DNA from: Symbiodinium natans
Lineage: Eukaryota > Sar > Dinophyceae > Suessiales > Symbiodiniaceae
DNA length: 64,000 nucleotides
Assembly: GCA_905221605.1 (NCBI GenBank)
Contig: CAJNDS010000312.1
Location: 77,001 to 141,000, forward strand
Direction: 5' to 3'
A model generated the notes under the pieces. The model did no database searches. It had not been told where the DNA came from and saw only the letters and a list, made by a program, of their open reading frames with translations. The position numbers and the translations under genes are program-made. The number at the start of each line of letters is the position of its first letter. Position 1 is the first letter of the stretch. Below are positions 12,601 through 24,002 of the stretch, in pieces.

Positions 12601-14345
12601 ATAGATACTGTACGATATGTTAAGAGTTTTTGTGTTGCCAAGAATCTGGTTGATCATTGCCCCTTCCTTCAGGAGGCTGCCGCTCGCTCCAGTTTTCTTC
12701 TGTCGCTCAGAGCCTGTTCGGGCCGAGTGCATGGTGCCATGCCCTTTGCAGCTCAATGGCGTGTCGAACTGCTGGCCATGCAAAAGATGCAATCCAACGC
12801 AAGCATTCAATCCATGAAAACGACATGAAAAGCGACACGCACTGAAGCACCTGGGTACTCTCCACGTGACCTGTCCCTGCAGCCAAACAACATGAGGAAT
12901 CAGCAGAAAGAACGAGATTACAGGGGAGATGCTGGAATTCTCCTTATTGGATGGAACAGTCTCGAAACGGTCCCCAGTCAACCATCGAAGATCATCAGAA
13001 TCCCAGCCTGCAAGATCTACCAGGTTGACACCTTAGGGGCCGTGTGTTTAAGACTTCGTCACTTTGTGCCTCGAGCTTTCGGGAGGCGTCATTTTTTGTC
13101 AAGAACGGCTTCGGTTGGGTACAGCAGTCTCCCGAGGTCCCGAACCCAACTGGCATCCGAAAAGTCAGCCCGAACCCCTAAAGCCACTTAACCCCAAGCC
13201 CACCTAATCCGAGCACTGCAACCCCGGCCCCTAGTCACCCTAGTAAGCTCGAACTCCTTGGCGTCTGTGGAGGGCCCTTTAGGGGAGCTCCGGAAGTCCG
13301 ACAAGCTCCAACCAAGGGCTTTTTGGCTTTCTGTTTTGACCTGTTACCTGCCGTTTGCTGGTTTTGCGGCAAATTGTTTATCTTTTCAGATGGATGTAAA
13401 TCGGACTTGGGATGACTCTTCTTCCGTCAGCCATTTCTCGAACCTTGGACATGATTTTCCACGCGTCGTTCGTTGCTTCCAGCGCTTTGGGCTTTGCTCA
13501 AGTTCCCAAGCCTTGCGACATTTCCGGCACTTATTGGAGTGAACTGACACCTCGAAATCGTCCGATGAGCTCAGTGAGCTGGAGTCAAGGCACTGGCTCT
13601 CTGCTCAGACTCAACGCCGTACCTTTCAACGCCGTCTGCAGTCTCACGCTTCAGCAGCACAAAGTTGAAGATACAGTGCGAGCGCGAGGAGGCAGAGTTC
13701 CTCGCGTGCTGCAGTTCAAAGTTGGGGTGTTCGGAGATGTTCAGAGTAGTGTAGTGGAGGTCTTGAAAGGAGTCAAACAACATTTGAGCTACACTCATTG
13801 CCAAACAAGGCCACCTCCTTGACGTACCGCCTAGTCTTTCTGACTGCACATGTCCGCGCTGACCTCACATCTGCTGCCAAGAGTCATTTGGGTTGCTGCA
13901 ACCTGAAACCATCACGTTGACATGTCACTGCAAGTAAGTGGCCATGGCAATGCATGGCAAAGTCAAGACTCAAATGCCTCTGTCATTGCACAATGCACAC
14001 AGACCTGCAACGAGAAATTTGCAAATACATTATTAATTATAGTGCCTGATGATTTGAAGAAAGATCTGAGTCCTGCCGTGCTCTTTCTTGCCAGAGAACG
14101 GGGACAGGCCCCCCTACCCCACGCAAGTTGCACATGGATTCGGGGTCAGCTAGCAACCTCTGCCACATCGAGGCATGGAGTCACAACCACATCGACCTCA
14201 CCTCCCTGATGAAAGGCAAGCTGATGCTCTATCTGGAAAGCATCTGACAAGCTGTGGGCTTTTCGGCTCAGGGTTCCGGGCTTTGGGCTTAGGTGAACTC
14301 CACATCCTATATACTTGAAACCCAAGGCCCTGTTATTTCAGGGTC

Positions 14346-14418
<73 letters not shown>

Positions 14419-14420
14419 GC

Positions 14421-14493
<73 letters not shown>

Positions 14494-17400
14494 GCGGTGC
14501 TTACGGTGTAGGGCTTTACGTGATCGGAAAGCGTCAACACTGCGAAAGAAGAGCATAAAGACAAAAACGAGAACACTAAAAAACCAGAACAACGCAACCA
14601 CGAAACATCTCATATAGCCTGAGGTCCCCCCCCCCCCCCCCCCGGCCCATCTTAAGTGGCAGATTAGAGCGGATGGAGGCACTTGGTATCGTTTTGTTTC
14701 TTTTGTTTTTTCCTTCTTTCTTTCTCTCTCTGTATTTCTCTTTCTTTCTCTCTCTCTCTCTCTCTGTATTTCTTTATCTCTTTCTTGCCCTTCACTTTTT
14801 CTCTTCCTCTCTTCCTTTCTTCCTTCCTTTTTTCCTTGCTTCCTTCCTTTCCTTTTTTCTTTCTTTCATAGGGCTTGAGGGTACTCCTCTCGCTCTCTCT
14901 ATTTCTCTCTCTTTCTCCTTCATTCTACCTTCTTCTAATGCTGTAAATGCCCGCCGTGCAGCGGATGGGCCTCCTATGAGTGTGTGCATATGGCCCCAGA
15001 TGCCCCACCGAGTGTTTTTCGAGCGACGCTACGTGACTTGGCGCCGAAGTCCAGGATGCTCTGCACCTCGCCGTACGTTGTGACCTGGGCAAGCTGCGAT
15101 CAATACATATGATCCCCGTTCTCGGTTCGCCGGCACCACCCCCCCCCCCCCCCCCCCCCATTGTATCCCCCACCCCCTCTCCCCCCCCCCCCCCCCCCCC
15201 CCCAAGGCCCGTAAACCCCAAACCCTACACCCTACACCCTACACCCTGAACCCTAAACTCTAAACCCTAAGCCCTAAACCCTAAAACCCTAAACCTTAAA
15301 GCCAACCCACAACCACACCACAGCAGGGGGGGGGGGGGGACCCTAAACCCTAAACCCTAACCATAAACTCTAAACCGTAAACCCTAAACCCTAAAACCCT
15401 ACACCCTTAAACAAAAAAGAAAATACATGTATATATATATATATACAAAGGGAGAGAGAGAGAGAAGCTTAAACATGTCCAGATGCGACAACTGTAGCAA
15501 TGGGCGACCGCACCAACCCAGGCAGCAATAATCAAAAATCATAAGTTTTGAGGGCAGCTCAGTCGTTGAAGGGTTCTTTGCAATCCGCTGCGCCTTCTAC
15601 TGATTCTACTGCCTCCGGCTGCGTGTCCAAGGCTACAAAGCAAAGCGCATGCTGGGCGATACTCGCTCCCTCACTCCGTGTATGTTCAGCCTTTGTCCAG
15701 GCACAGGGCCATTCTGGGCCCTTGCATTTGACACAGAGGAACAGGCCGTGCACGTGTATCACGTGATCTCATCCAGCGCAGAATAGCGCGTAGATTGCAC
15801 CGTCTAGCAACAGAACCCTGGTTTGGAGAGCAGTTCTAGCCAAGTTATAGCACTTAGGTCACGTGGGTTGTCTCTGAATTCTCTACTGACAATGGCACCC
15901 GTCGACCTGGCCTGGGGTGCTGAATCAGGTGTCCTATAAATCCTGGGCCGTTCCAAGGTCTTTCGCGAATCACAGTCAGGGTGTTCCTCAAAAGGTTCCG
16001 TCAGGCCCCAGGCCCCGGTCTCAAAATGGGCCTTCCTCTTTTGAGTCTTCTGAGGTGGCTACTTGAAGTCTAGTCGAGATTCTTTCTTTTGAGTATGTAT
16101 ACATGTTACATACTTTCGCATCTATCTTTGTCAGGGAAGGCCTCCACAGATACCAAAGCAAGAGAGCAGCCTCTGCGAGACTTTGCACATGCAACTGACA
16201 CCAGGAAGTCGTCCAATTCAGTCAAGGGGCCGCATTTGTCGTCAATCCGCCAACATAAGTTCCCAGCTTTGGATGATGACGAACCTGAGTGTGGCTCTGT
16301 ACAGGCCTCACTATCCTGCAGCATCCTGTAGACAGCATCGAACAAGACACCAACCGAGAACGCATCAATGTCATCACTTGGCATGAACTTACCACGGCGA
16401 TCTTCACCGAGTTGAATCTTGCCACTCTACCTACCCTGCACTGGACATGTCACAAAATCGACTGGGGCTGCGGAGGCTGAGCTTGTTTCCTTACGTTGCC
16501 TTGAAATGCCTCCTTGAATAGGCTTTCTAGGAGTTGTCCACTTATGTCCACTTCCTACAAGTCGTGCCATGGCCAGCGCATCCGCCATCCAGCTCACCTC
16601 TCACCCGCAAAAAAACAAAAGCAACAGCCCATCCCCAAAAAAACTCTGCGCAACCTCCAGGGCATCGGATAACAGCTCTCGGCGTCGCTCGGCCACACAA
16701 CGTCTACGAAGTCTGCGAGTGCATGGTTCGCAATCACGTACTTTTTTAAGCAGCGGCTACGGCTGGAGCATCCCTTTCTGCTTAGAGATTTGAGTCAGGA
16801 AGTCTACGCCCTTTCACCCCTACTGGCAGCAAACCAAAGCAATGCAATATCACATTAGGCACGCCAACAGCCACGTAACCGTCAAAAATGCCTGCAAATC
16901 TCAAGGCCACCTTCTTGTATTGTAGATATATAAGACCGTGTTGCACTTTGCTGCACTTGACGGCTCTCGCAACGATAGCTATGCCAATCTCCACCCTCGA
17001 GTGCAACTCATGGTCATAGCCACGAGGCTGTGAGCTTCGCAGGCTTGTCCGTCAAGGGCACAAGCAAATCGCGGATCTGCTCCTAAGAACACTGGCGCTG
17101 ACATGGGGCCACAGGAAAACCAGGGCAGACGAGCTCCGAGCCGGATTCCTATATCGGGACCTTCCCAGACCGGAATGAGACCTTTATCCCTGAAAACTAC
17201 TGCCAGGCCGCGTTGTAGATCTCCAGGTAAGACACCTGGCAGTCCGGACATACATTCGCTTGGCCGGTGACCGTGGAGGTTGGCAGCGCTGGCTTCAAGG
17301 AAGCACTCGTCAGCTACTGGTCGAGGGAGACCCCGCCTGGCACTGAAACTCCACCTTTGCGCTGCGCGTGGTATCGATGCGCTTGAAAAGCTCCAAAAGG

Positions 17401-17921
17401 ATGCGCCTCTGCAATCCGTGGATTTTAAACATATGCTGACTAGTGATTATGTAGAAGTGTTTTGTTTCTCGGTGGTCATCTCGCACATCAACGGCCACGA
17501 TCTGAACTTCCTAACGCGCTTACGTGCAGGGAGCATGCGCAGGAGTCTTCTGTCTATGCCAGGTGACGGAAGAAGTCCGCGATTCTCGGGCGGATCGTCC
17601 GAGCCTGAGCAAGCCAACTGCATCAATGGGAGCTTCACGCGAAGGATCAATCCATCCCTCCAAAGACAAGTGAACAACGCTTGTTTTGTGCTTGGCCCAT
17701 CATGCCAACACTCCAGCTTTGCTCTGGTGCAACTGCCAAGAATCGTTGCTGCTTCGCAAACTACTGACCTGGTGTATTCTGGAATGTTTAAACACGGCAT
17801 GCGCGGCCGCGGCATTTAAGCCTCGTGCCCAGCACCGAGTGGGTCTTCCCGGAGCCCGTCTGCCCGTAGGCGAAGAGGCAGTTGTTGAAGCCGTCCATGG
17901 CGTTATCTAGAATCGACTCAC
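9561..17921 (-). CDS. Split kinesin-like motor gene (overall extent)
   Basis: An ATP-driven microtubule motor, recognised from at least eleven short minus-strand exons that together give most of a kinesin motor domain followed by coiled-coil exons. In order: P-loop (17822-17921), linker (17568-17604), 17337-17406, 17212-17235, 16202-16284, switch I (13624-13700), switch II (13008-13031 and 12647-12713), 12400-12507, 12060-12159 and 11914-11958, then coiled-coil pieces at 9807-9851 and 9561-9614. Codon phases agree across every adjacent pair that could be joined. The long linker and LLPRILLELFKRI-type helix suggest a kinesin-3-like protist motor, but the subfamily is inference. Two parts are missing: the stretch after LEIYN and the short piece just before switch I. 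The N-terminal strand is only tentatively placed at 18676-18730. Introns reach 2.5 kb and carry microsatellites. One exon has an apparent frameshift, so the gene may be a pseudogene. Confidence 0.8.
9807..9851 (-). CDS. Kinesin stalk, coiled-coil exon
   Basis: A 15-codon exon reading QQLFDTEQLLAKMEK, bounded by CAG on the acceptor side and AAG|GC on the donor side. The leucine/acidic heptad pattern suits a kinesin stalk. Assignment to the kinesin gene is by position and strand only. Confidence 0.45.
11914..12159 (-). CDS. Kinesin motor C-terminal exons (alpha-5/alpha-6 region)
   Basis: Exon 12060-12159 (100 nt) reads QESLSGNSKTVMIAALSPA, then DETLSTLKFA, the classic end of a kinesin motor: SLGGNSKT-type loop, strand beta-8, and the ETLSTLKFA helix. 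It joins the 12400-12507 exon so that HIL-QESL is in frame. A further exon at 11914-11958 gives AQTCKNVATKAVRNQ, which corresponds to the post-helix segment usually ending in NK.A..N before the neck linker. Splice borders are GCA|GG (ambiguous by one G) and CAG|GC. Confidence 0.8.
12400..12507 (-). CDS. Kinesin motor exon (alpha-4, L12, alpha-5)
   Basis: A 108-nt exon with 35 whole codons. It reads SLSNLALVINKLA, then FVPFRNSKLTHIL, the microtubule-binding alpha-4 / loop 12 / alpha-5 signature (VPYRDSKLT in most kinesins). It joins the upstream exon as NQ-SLSN and the downstream one as HIL-QESL. Both flanking introns begin with GA if the acceptor is AG. Confidence 0.85.
12647..12713 (-). CDS. 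Kinesin switch II exon (SERQKKTGA...)
   Basis: A 67-nt exon reading SERQKKTGASGSLLKEGA, then MINQ. This continues the DLAGSE switch II motif started by the 13008-13031 exon and runs into the KEG..IN.SL helix shared by all kinesins. Codon phase is consistent with both neighbours. Confidence 0.85.
13008..13031 (-). CDS. Kinesin switch II micro-exon (VNLVDLAG)
   Basis: A 24-nt micro-exon reading VNLVDLA plus the first base of Gly. It supplies the invariant DLAG of switch II, which senses the gamma-phosphate. It has a TAAG|G acceptor and a GCAG|GC donor. It is too short to be found by ordinary ORF scanning; it was located from the neighbouring exons. Confidence 0.8.
13624..13700 (-). CDS. Kinesin switch I exon (NSASSRSHCIF)
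   Basis: A 77-nt exon with 25 whole codons. It contains NSASSRSHCIFNFVLLKRE, the N..SSRSH switch I motif that coordinates magnesium and nucleotide. It starts after CGAG|G, and its last base joins the micro-exon at 13031 to read GVE-S-VNLVDLAG. The exon that should precede it (usually ...VAATNM) was not found in the 2.5 kb upstream, which is rich in simple repeats. Confidence 0.85.
14346..14494. repeat. (GTT)n microsatellite, about 50 units
   Basis: About 150 bp of GTT interrupted by a single GCT. All frames are open on both strands (poly-Val, poly-Leu or poly-Cys on plus; poly-Thr or poly-Asn on minus). It lies inside a kinesin intron and is not evidence of coding. Confidence 0.95.
14690..14935. 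repeat. CT-rich low-complexity tract
   Basis: TTTC / CTCT / TTCC runs, preceded by a 17-C homopolymer at about 14627-14643. The tract is intronic to the kinesin gene. Confidence 0.85.
15138..15446. repeat. Poly-C tracts, telomere-like repeats and a TA microsatellite
   Basis: Two long C homopolymers (about 15138-15160 and 15180-15203) are followed by about 200 bp of CCCTAAA / CCCTACA variants (about 15206-15412) and a TGTATATATATATATATACA palindrome at about 15428-15446. This is an internal telomere-like block within a kinesin intron. Confidence 0.85.
16202..16284 (-). pseudogene. Kinesin exon with apparent one-base frameshift
   Basis: After AG|G the minus strand reads VRHHPKLGTYVGGLTTNAAP and then hits TGA (16222-16224). 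Shifting frame by one base gives LTELDDFL, ending at a CTG|GT donor. Together VR.HPKLG.YV.GLT..A..LTELDDFL is the kinesin beta-5/loop 8 to alpha-3 segment, so both halves are homologous but out of frame. The slip maps to a run of four C on the minus strand (16226-16229). Explanations are a real deletion, a homopolymer sequencing error, or an exon that ends earlier at GCG|GC with the second half coincidental. Confidence 0.6.
17212..17406 (-). CDS. Kinesin motor exons (alpha-1/beta-3 region, LEIYN)
   Basis: Two exons. 17337-17406 reads RILLELFKRIDTTRSAKVE, then FQCQ. The 24-nt micro-exon 17212-17235 reads VSYLEIYN, matching the universal kinesin SYLEIYNE motif. Joined, they give FQCQ-VSYLEIYN in frame. 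Both use GC donors (CCAG|GC and AAC|GC) and AG|G acceptors. Confidence 0.85.
17568..17604 (-). CDS. Kinesin motor linker micro-exon (DDPPENRGLLP)
   Basis: A 37-nt exon reading SDDPPENRGLLP. It joins the P-loop exon as SVLGTS-SDDPP and the 17406 exon as GLLP-RILLELF, reproducing the kinesin GLIPR segment. It ends with a GT donor. Confidence 0.7.
17822..17921 (-). CDS. Kinesin P-loop exon (AYGQTGSGKTHSVLG)
   Basis: Reads ESILDNAMDGFNNCLFAYGQ, then TGSGKTHSVLG. AYGQTGSGKT is the Walker A nucleotide-binding loop diagnostic of kinesins, and the preceding ILDNAMDGFN matches the alpha-2 approach. It follows GAG|G. This is the strongest single piece of evidence for the gene. Confidence 0.95.
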
Positions 17922-18675
17922 CTCAATACGAATCGGCACAAACACACGAACAAAGTAGCGCAGATTAGAACGGTGACCAGCACTTTTTTTTGTGTTCATC
18001 CTGGATTCCCGCAAGGTCGGCCAGTCAAAATTCGAACCCAATTCGGGCCTCACCGGCTGACTTGAAAAGTGCGACTCCATGGAACTCATCTCCGCAGCAA
18101 CATAAAGAGGGCGTCTGGCGCAGAAGCTGCCGCCATAATACAACCACTGAAGACATCGAGTGCAACCGCACCTGCTTCAGGCAGAAGTGTTCTTGTTCGT
18201 GGATGGCTCATTGGGAAGTACTCTGAACTTCAGCGCATTCCCAACAGCATCAGATGATGTGCACCAGGAGCCAAACCCGATCTGCGAAAGTCTTGCTTTG
18301 GAACAACCAGCCTGGAGTGGAATTGGCTTTCCCGCTAAGTTGACGAGAAGCCATTTGCTGTATCTGTTCCCCGCTGAGTCTTTGACGGACACAGAGGTGG
18401 TAGACGGCGAGGTCCGCTGAGTTCACAGCGTGCACAGGTCGAAGGTCGTCCGTCCACAATGCCATCGAACTGGAGAAGACATAGAAGACTGGGAAATCCG
18501 GCAAGATGAAGCGATTCAAGAGCCGGGCATGGAATCAAGAGCGTATGGCCCTTCTCGAAAGCTTGTCGATGCCGGCCCCGCCTTCACGACTTGGCCGTTG
18601 CGCATCTCCTTGCCATCACTGAGGAACCTCTTGGGATAGCACTCCACTCGCTGCTCCACGGGGATTGCGGCGAGG

Positions 18676-18730
18676 TCGCGTCGAAGTGGAACTTCGTGCA
18701 GTCGTCGTGCGGCTTGCCGTACATGACCAT
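18676..18730 (-). CDS. Tentative kinesin N-terminal exon (KFHFD)
   Basis: The minus-strand reading MYGKPHDDCTKFHFDAT resembles the kinesin beta-1 strand before the first loop (usually F.FD). Borders are not clear and the rest of the N-terminus (usually VRVRP) was not found, so this is a weak placement. Confidence 0.3.
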
Positions 18731-20948
18731 TAATTGGCCATTTCAATTTCTGTCTTGGCACTTTTGGGGGCACAATTTGTCTCCTGATTTCCTGAGCTGC
18801 GGGATGGACGGATGGACCTAAGCCCTTTCGTACCACTTGAAGTTCACGTGTCCAGCTCGGCTCAAGCATACGCCGAGATCACGCACGGCTTTCGAGCCAC
18901 CCACCACTGCTACGTTTGCCTTCTTCCGAATGACGGCATCGAAACTGTCCTTCTTGAAACTCGTGCTGTGCATGAATAAGCTCAACTAGTGTCGGGAATG
19001 TTAAGTTTTTAAGTTCGCAGTCTTGAGCAGCGCAGATGACGAGATTGGACTCTCTTCGGTTGGCCGTGCGGCTGCAGCTCGACAATCCCGAACGACGAGC
19101 AAAGTTGCCTTGCGCGAGCCAATGCTCGACCAAACCCTTTTCTTCCGCGAATTGTGCATGTCCTGGCCACTGACCTTGCCAACGTTGGCGTCTTGATCGT
19201 GAGGGTTGTCAAGATACTTCGAGAACAGTAGCTTCCCAGGCCTGCCGCTCCCACGGCAAGCACGGAGGGTTTTAAGGTTTTCAGGGTACGCGCTCGTTCA
19301 AGCCTCTGCCTGCGCTTCGAAGGTTGCACTGCGGCTTAGATCGGGTTGGCAACACACAAACCCACAAGCTGCGAAGCTGGACTTGATATGCTACCACGCG
19401 TGAGAGATTTAACTTTAGCAAGGGACGCACTCTGGGGATTCTGGGGTCCGACGAAACGGGTTTGGTGCACTCCAACCTCGCCCTATTACTGCTGCGCTGA
19501 TGCTCTCTGGCTTGGTGTGGTACTTCTGGCGAAAGAACGAATTTCGCCGCACAAGCGTGAACAACCCGACCACAAGCGACGGGCACGCAAGGGCTCTGCG
19601 GTGACGCGGATCATGCCAGCGGAGAAGAGTCGACCCAAGGTTTGGAGGTTCGCTCCCTCGCAGAAGAGGCAGTGAAATACAACAGCGAAGCGGCGACGTA
19701 CGGCTTGAGTCCAGACTGCATCCCGAAATCCGCGAGCCCAAAATTTCTGACTTGAGAAGCATGGCACTGATGTTATGCACACTTGACCTGGCGACCAAGC
19801 CCAGTGCACCACCTGGTTTTTTCCCCCCCTCTGTTCTTGTTTGCACTTGCAGCTTCATGACTTCCCAGTTCAGATCAATTTATGTCCTTATGCTTTTCAT
19901 CTCCTTTTGACTTGTCTTTGATGCTGATTGATGTTGATGTCAGCATATGACTTGTCTCTGACTCAAGGTACGGCAGTTCTGTAGCATTGGAGCCTGAAGT
20001 CAACTATGGTGGGATAATTGTGTGTGGCATATTGGGGCTCCTGGTGGCGTGAGTGGTCAGTGATTGATTCTGACCCGCTGCGTGGCCAATCTGTGTCTGA
20101 CTGCAACTGAATGCCAACCTGCACAGCCAAACCCAGAGCTCGTGAGGACTGTAAGGCCGCGGCCTAACTCGTCCTGGCAACAAGGTGGAAACTACTTTCC
20201 CGGCGGCTTCCAGCAACAGGATGACAGGATGTCTGTGTCTACTGCTGTACAGAAAACAACACAACACAACCACGCTGGGCAACGCTGGTGAGTAAGCGCC
20301 GGGCCATCAGAGTCTGCTGCGTAGCACCTGGCTTGATTGTAGTGCGAACAGTCAACGTATTGGCTACTGTACAGTACAACGTGCATTGCAGGAGACGCAA
20401 GAAGCTGCTGTACAAAATGACATTGCGTCTGGACTGCAAGGCTTTCTGTGTGCAGGTCAGAGCACATCGTGGATGGCTGTCATCGCAGGACCAGTAAGCT
20501 CGATCCTGTCACTGCAGCTCAAGAAACCAAGTGTTCGGACACATGTCAGTTCAACATCCTGCAGGAGCCGGGACATAAAACCAATTAGCCAAGAGGATCA
20601 CAAAGTGACAGTGAGAGACCTAGTTTGCTGTCTTCGTCCATGCGCACCGCGTGGGCAAGTTCAGGGCCATTGGCGCTGCAGTCAGTGGGTTGTTTCTGTT
20701 CCCTTTTGCACCGTGATCGTGTGCTCGTGTGTTCGAGGGGCCACGACATGTATCATCGGTCGGTCATCGGCCCCTGCTCTGCTGCGGACCCTCATCAGAA
20801 CACCCTACCCGGAGACTGGGACAACCACCCAGAACTCCGACCCGGGCCCTGGGCCAGGACACCGGCCATACCGGCCATGAGTCGCACGTGCGATGCAGTC
20901 GGGCGCATTATCGGAACTCTCAGCTCTGAGCTTAATTAAGTAGCTTGC
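18731..20948. other. Unresolved; possible minus-strand exon near 19.2 kb
   Basis: A minus-strand segment at about 19188-19254 reads PGKLLFSKYLDNPHDQDANV and is followed by a GT donor after an AG|G acceptor, so it may be an exon of unknown product. The rest shows no supported gene. Confidence 0.25.
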
Positions 20949-21083
20949 AGGCCGAGGCTCATAGTCAAACACTCGCACGGACGACATGTGGTCCAGCCCT
21001 GGCGAGAAAGGCAGCACTTGCCCGAGGAGCACTACACAATCCATCTGACATTCCGTGTACGCATCGCAACCATACTCCGAGAC
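20949..21083 (-). CDS. Probable 45-codon exon, unknown product
   Basis: Starts after AGAG|G and ends CCT|GC, phase 0 at both ends. It contains YGCDAYTECQMDCVVLLGQ and LDHMSSVRVFDYEPRP. The reading is protein-like along its whole length, and the borders fit the pattern of the recognised genes. No family was recognised. Confidence 0.45.
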
Positions 21084-24002
21084 CTCTGGGCCACTGGTCG
21101 AAGGCTAGGCCTATTTCTGCCATTGACGAGCCTTTACCCTCATAACATCTCACAACTCCGGAAAGCCTGCTGGCTGACACGGCAGCCAGCCCTCAAAAAG
21201 AGAACTCATTGGGCATGGGTGAGGGAAAGAAAGTGCTGTCGGTGCGTATATTTTCCTTATACGAGGGGCACGACAAGGCCGACAGCACTCCATGTGTATC
21301 AGAAGCCTAGGGAGAAGCCAGCCGTGCTCTGGCAAAGCATGAGCAAGCGAGGCCCTCGTTTGTCGATGGCGGTTTGCAGCGTTCAATGACACAATGACAC
21401 ACCTTCCATCCGCTCCTCTCCCAGGTCTTAGCCCGGCGCCATCATCCAAGGTGACTTGCGAGTCACTCGGCATCTGGACCTGGTGTTGGAGGTGCTGGAC
21501 GTGGTGGAACATAGTGGAACTATACTGGAGCTTACAACCTCCGTTTTAGGAGTGCTCCGAAGCAACATGATTGATCAGTACTTGCTTTCTTCTGCACTGG
21601 CTCTCCATGCTGAAGGGCACAGGCTGAAGCACAGAAGAGCACAGAGAGGGGGGCCTTTTCCTTATAAGCTGATGCTGAGCTTCTGGGGAGCAGGCGCAGC
21701 ATGTTTCTCCATGTTCTCGGGGGAGGAATGGTCTGACTCGGACACCTGCCAGCAACCGAAGCTAGGCCTGAATGCGGCCTGAAGACTGCGAAAAGCTGCT
21801 CACACCCCGGATGGAGGGATGTGAGGGAATGAGAGAGGAAACTCCCAAATTGGCCTAAACATTTGCTTTAAAGCGATAGTTGACCACTCGTATCCACTCG
21901 TGCAGTCAAGGCACAAACTTTGATGTTGCCAGAAGCAGCGTTAACATGGCATACGGTCTTTCTTTTCGACATGGCGCGAACGAGCAAGCTACAGCTGTGG
22001 TTATGGCTCTGGGTTGAAGGTGGTGAGCGGGGTTAGTGGCTGTATGGTGAGGTCTGAGGTGGGTCTGCGCATGGCTAGTCTTGAGTCTCCAGGATCTTGG
22101 GAGCCAGCCCCATTCAACCCCTCATGTTGTTATCCGTCACGGTCACAAGGAATAAGCAGACCATCACGAGCGCAGCGAGCTTAGCTTAGTCTGGCGGTGC
22201 CCTCTTCACCTGCAAATTTGACCCCCAGCGCCCTCTCCAAGACGTAAGGCTGCTGCGTTGGCAAAGAAGTGACAACATGTCGTACAGATGTACGTGGCGC
22301 TGCGCAACTTATCATCAAGTGATGGGTGCTTGTGCGTCCTACAGCAACCGACGTGAAGTGATGCAAGGCGGCCAACAAGCCCACGCGCTTGCTTTCGTCA
22401 CCCACCCATGCTCACCAATCCCCAAATTAGTGCTTCTGAGCACCCGAAACTGACACCCAAGCCATGCCGTGGCTGGGACCTTCTCCACCTTGCCAGCCTT
22501 CTCGAGTCATGGCTTAGGCGGCTTATGGGGTCTGCAAGCCAAAGCAAGGACCTCATCTGCCAAGAGCACTTAGGCATTGCATTGAGAAGAACCTCTCTGC
22601 TTGAAAAATAGAGTTCGAAGATTGCCTGTGAAGGTTGATTGTAGTCGGCCTGACGGTCGTACTATGCTGCTGCCCCGCCCGCACTGCGTGCAATCGGGAT
22701 GGGGCGCCCTGGAAACACAAGGCCTGCGATGAAAGCCATGATCGGGGCAAGTACCTGCCAGCGAGCTACGCATGCTTCTCATTCTGTGCGCATCTTGGAG
22801 GCAATGTCCTGTGCGCGACACCCAATCCAGCAAGAACAGATGAAAACTGCACTCGCGATTTCACCTGATTAGAACGTGCCGTGCTTTGCCAGGTCAGAGT
22901 TGGTTCTGAACCATGAAGAGACTTCTGACGAACCGTCTATGGAAGCTTCAGGCTATCTCATGCATAGTGAAGTTGCTTGCACAGGCCAACTTTTTCTGCT
23001 GCTGCTCACTCCATTTGATTGCGATCACGACCGGAAAGCAAATCAATATGCAACAAGACTACTGTGACAGTCCTCCGTTCAAGATGTAACTGCTCGCTGT
23101 GATGCAGAGCAAAGCAGATTCCAGGTCGTCTCAGAGCCATTCAGAGCCCCAGATCAGAATCGACCTTGCGTCGGCCCCATTGGGTCTCGAGCAAAGGGGG
23201 TCAAGTCAAGGGTGTCATGAACTTGCCTGATTAGGCGGGCTTACTTCCAAACACCCCCCGAAACGACTCGGCCTTTTACCAGAAGCACCCGGAAGACGTT
23301 TGGCATCTGTGGGGAAAAAGGAAGTACAGGCAAGTAATTGTGAAATTGTTGAAATCTGAAATCAGGCAGTCCATCCACCCGAAACTGCCGGAGCCTTGCG
23401 GCAAGCTTTGTACAAACCGCGAGAAATGCAGCACATCCTAATGCTGTCTATCACAAACGGAAGCTCTGCCACATTGTCAGAGTCGTCTCCGAATAGCCAC
23501 TTAACATCCATTTCATGAATTTGTGATGGACGGCTCTACAAGCGCACTACATTCATAAGAAAGACCGCGCAGCATCGGGGTTCACTGAACAGTCGCGGAC
23601 TGGAGAGCATGTTAATCACAAAGACCACACCTCCGGTTGAATGTTTGGAACTATGATCGGAACTATTGTCTAAAGGCCAAAACATGAAAAGAGGTGCACA
23701 GTGTATGACTTTCCAAGCAGTGTGGAGAGATCGTTAGTGCGGAGTTCCTCTAGAAGATAAAGCTTGTCACCACATGTAGGGTTCTGGTGAGGTTATGCTG
23801 TAAAGAGACAAATTGTCCGCTGTTCAGGAAAAACCAGAATGCTGTTGCTTGTATGATGTTACCGCTCATAAAAGACAATGCCTGTCTTGCGACATGGCAG
23901 TTTGCATTGTGACCCAAGCCAGTTCTGACGCTGAGGTCGATACCTTCCCTCAATGCACACTTGGAGCCCAGAGCGACAGGACGTCTATTTCCCACATCTT
24001 AC
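21084..24002. other. No gene assigned
   Basis: A possible minus-strand exon lies at about 22216-22350 (...LPTQQPYVLERALGVKFAG before a GT donor), but a second frame is equally open. 23.1-23.75 kb has nothing recognisable. Confidence 0.3.

Noticed and set aside
14293-14682. Poly-Val, poly-Leu, poly-Thr and poly-Asn proteins
   Set aside because: Translations of the (GTT)n microsatellite in different frames.
17280-17819. A 179-codon plus-strand open frame
   Set aside because: Antisense to clear kinesin motor exons on the minus strand.
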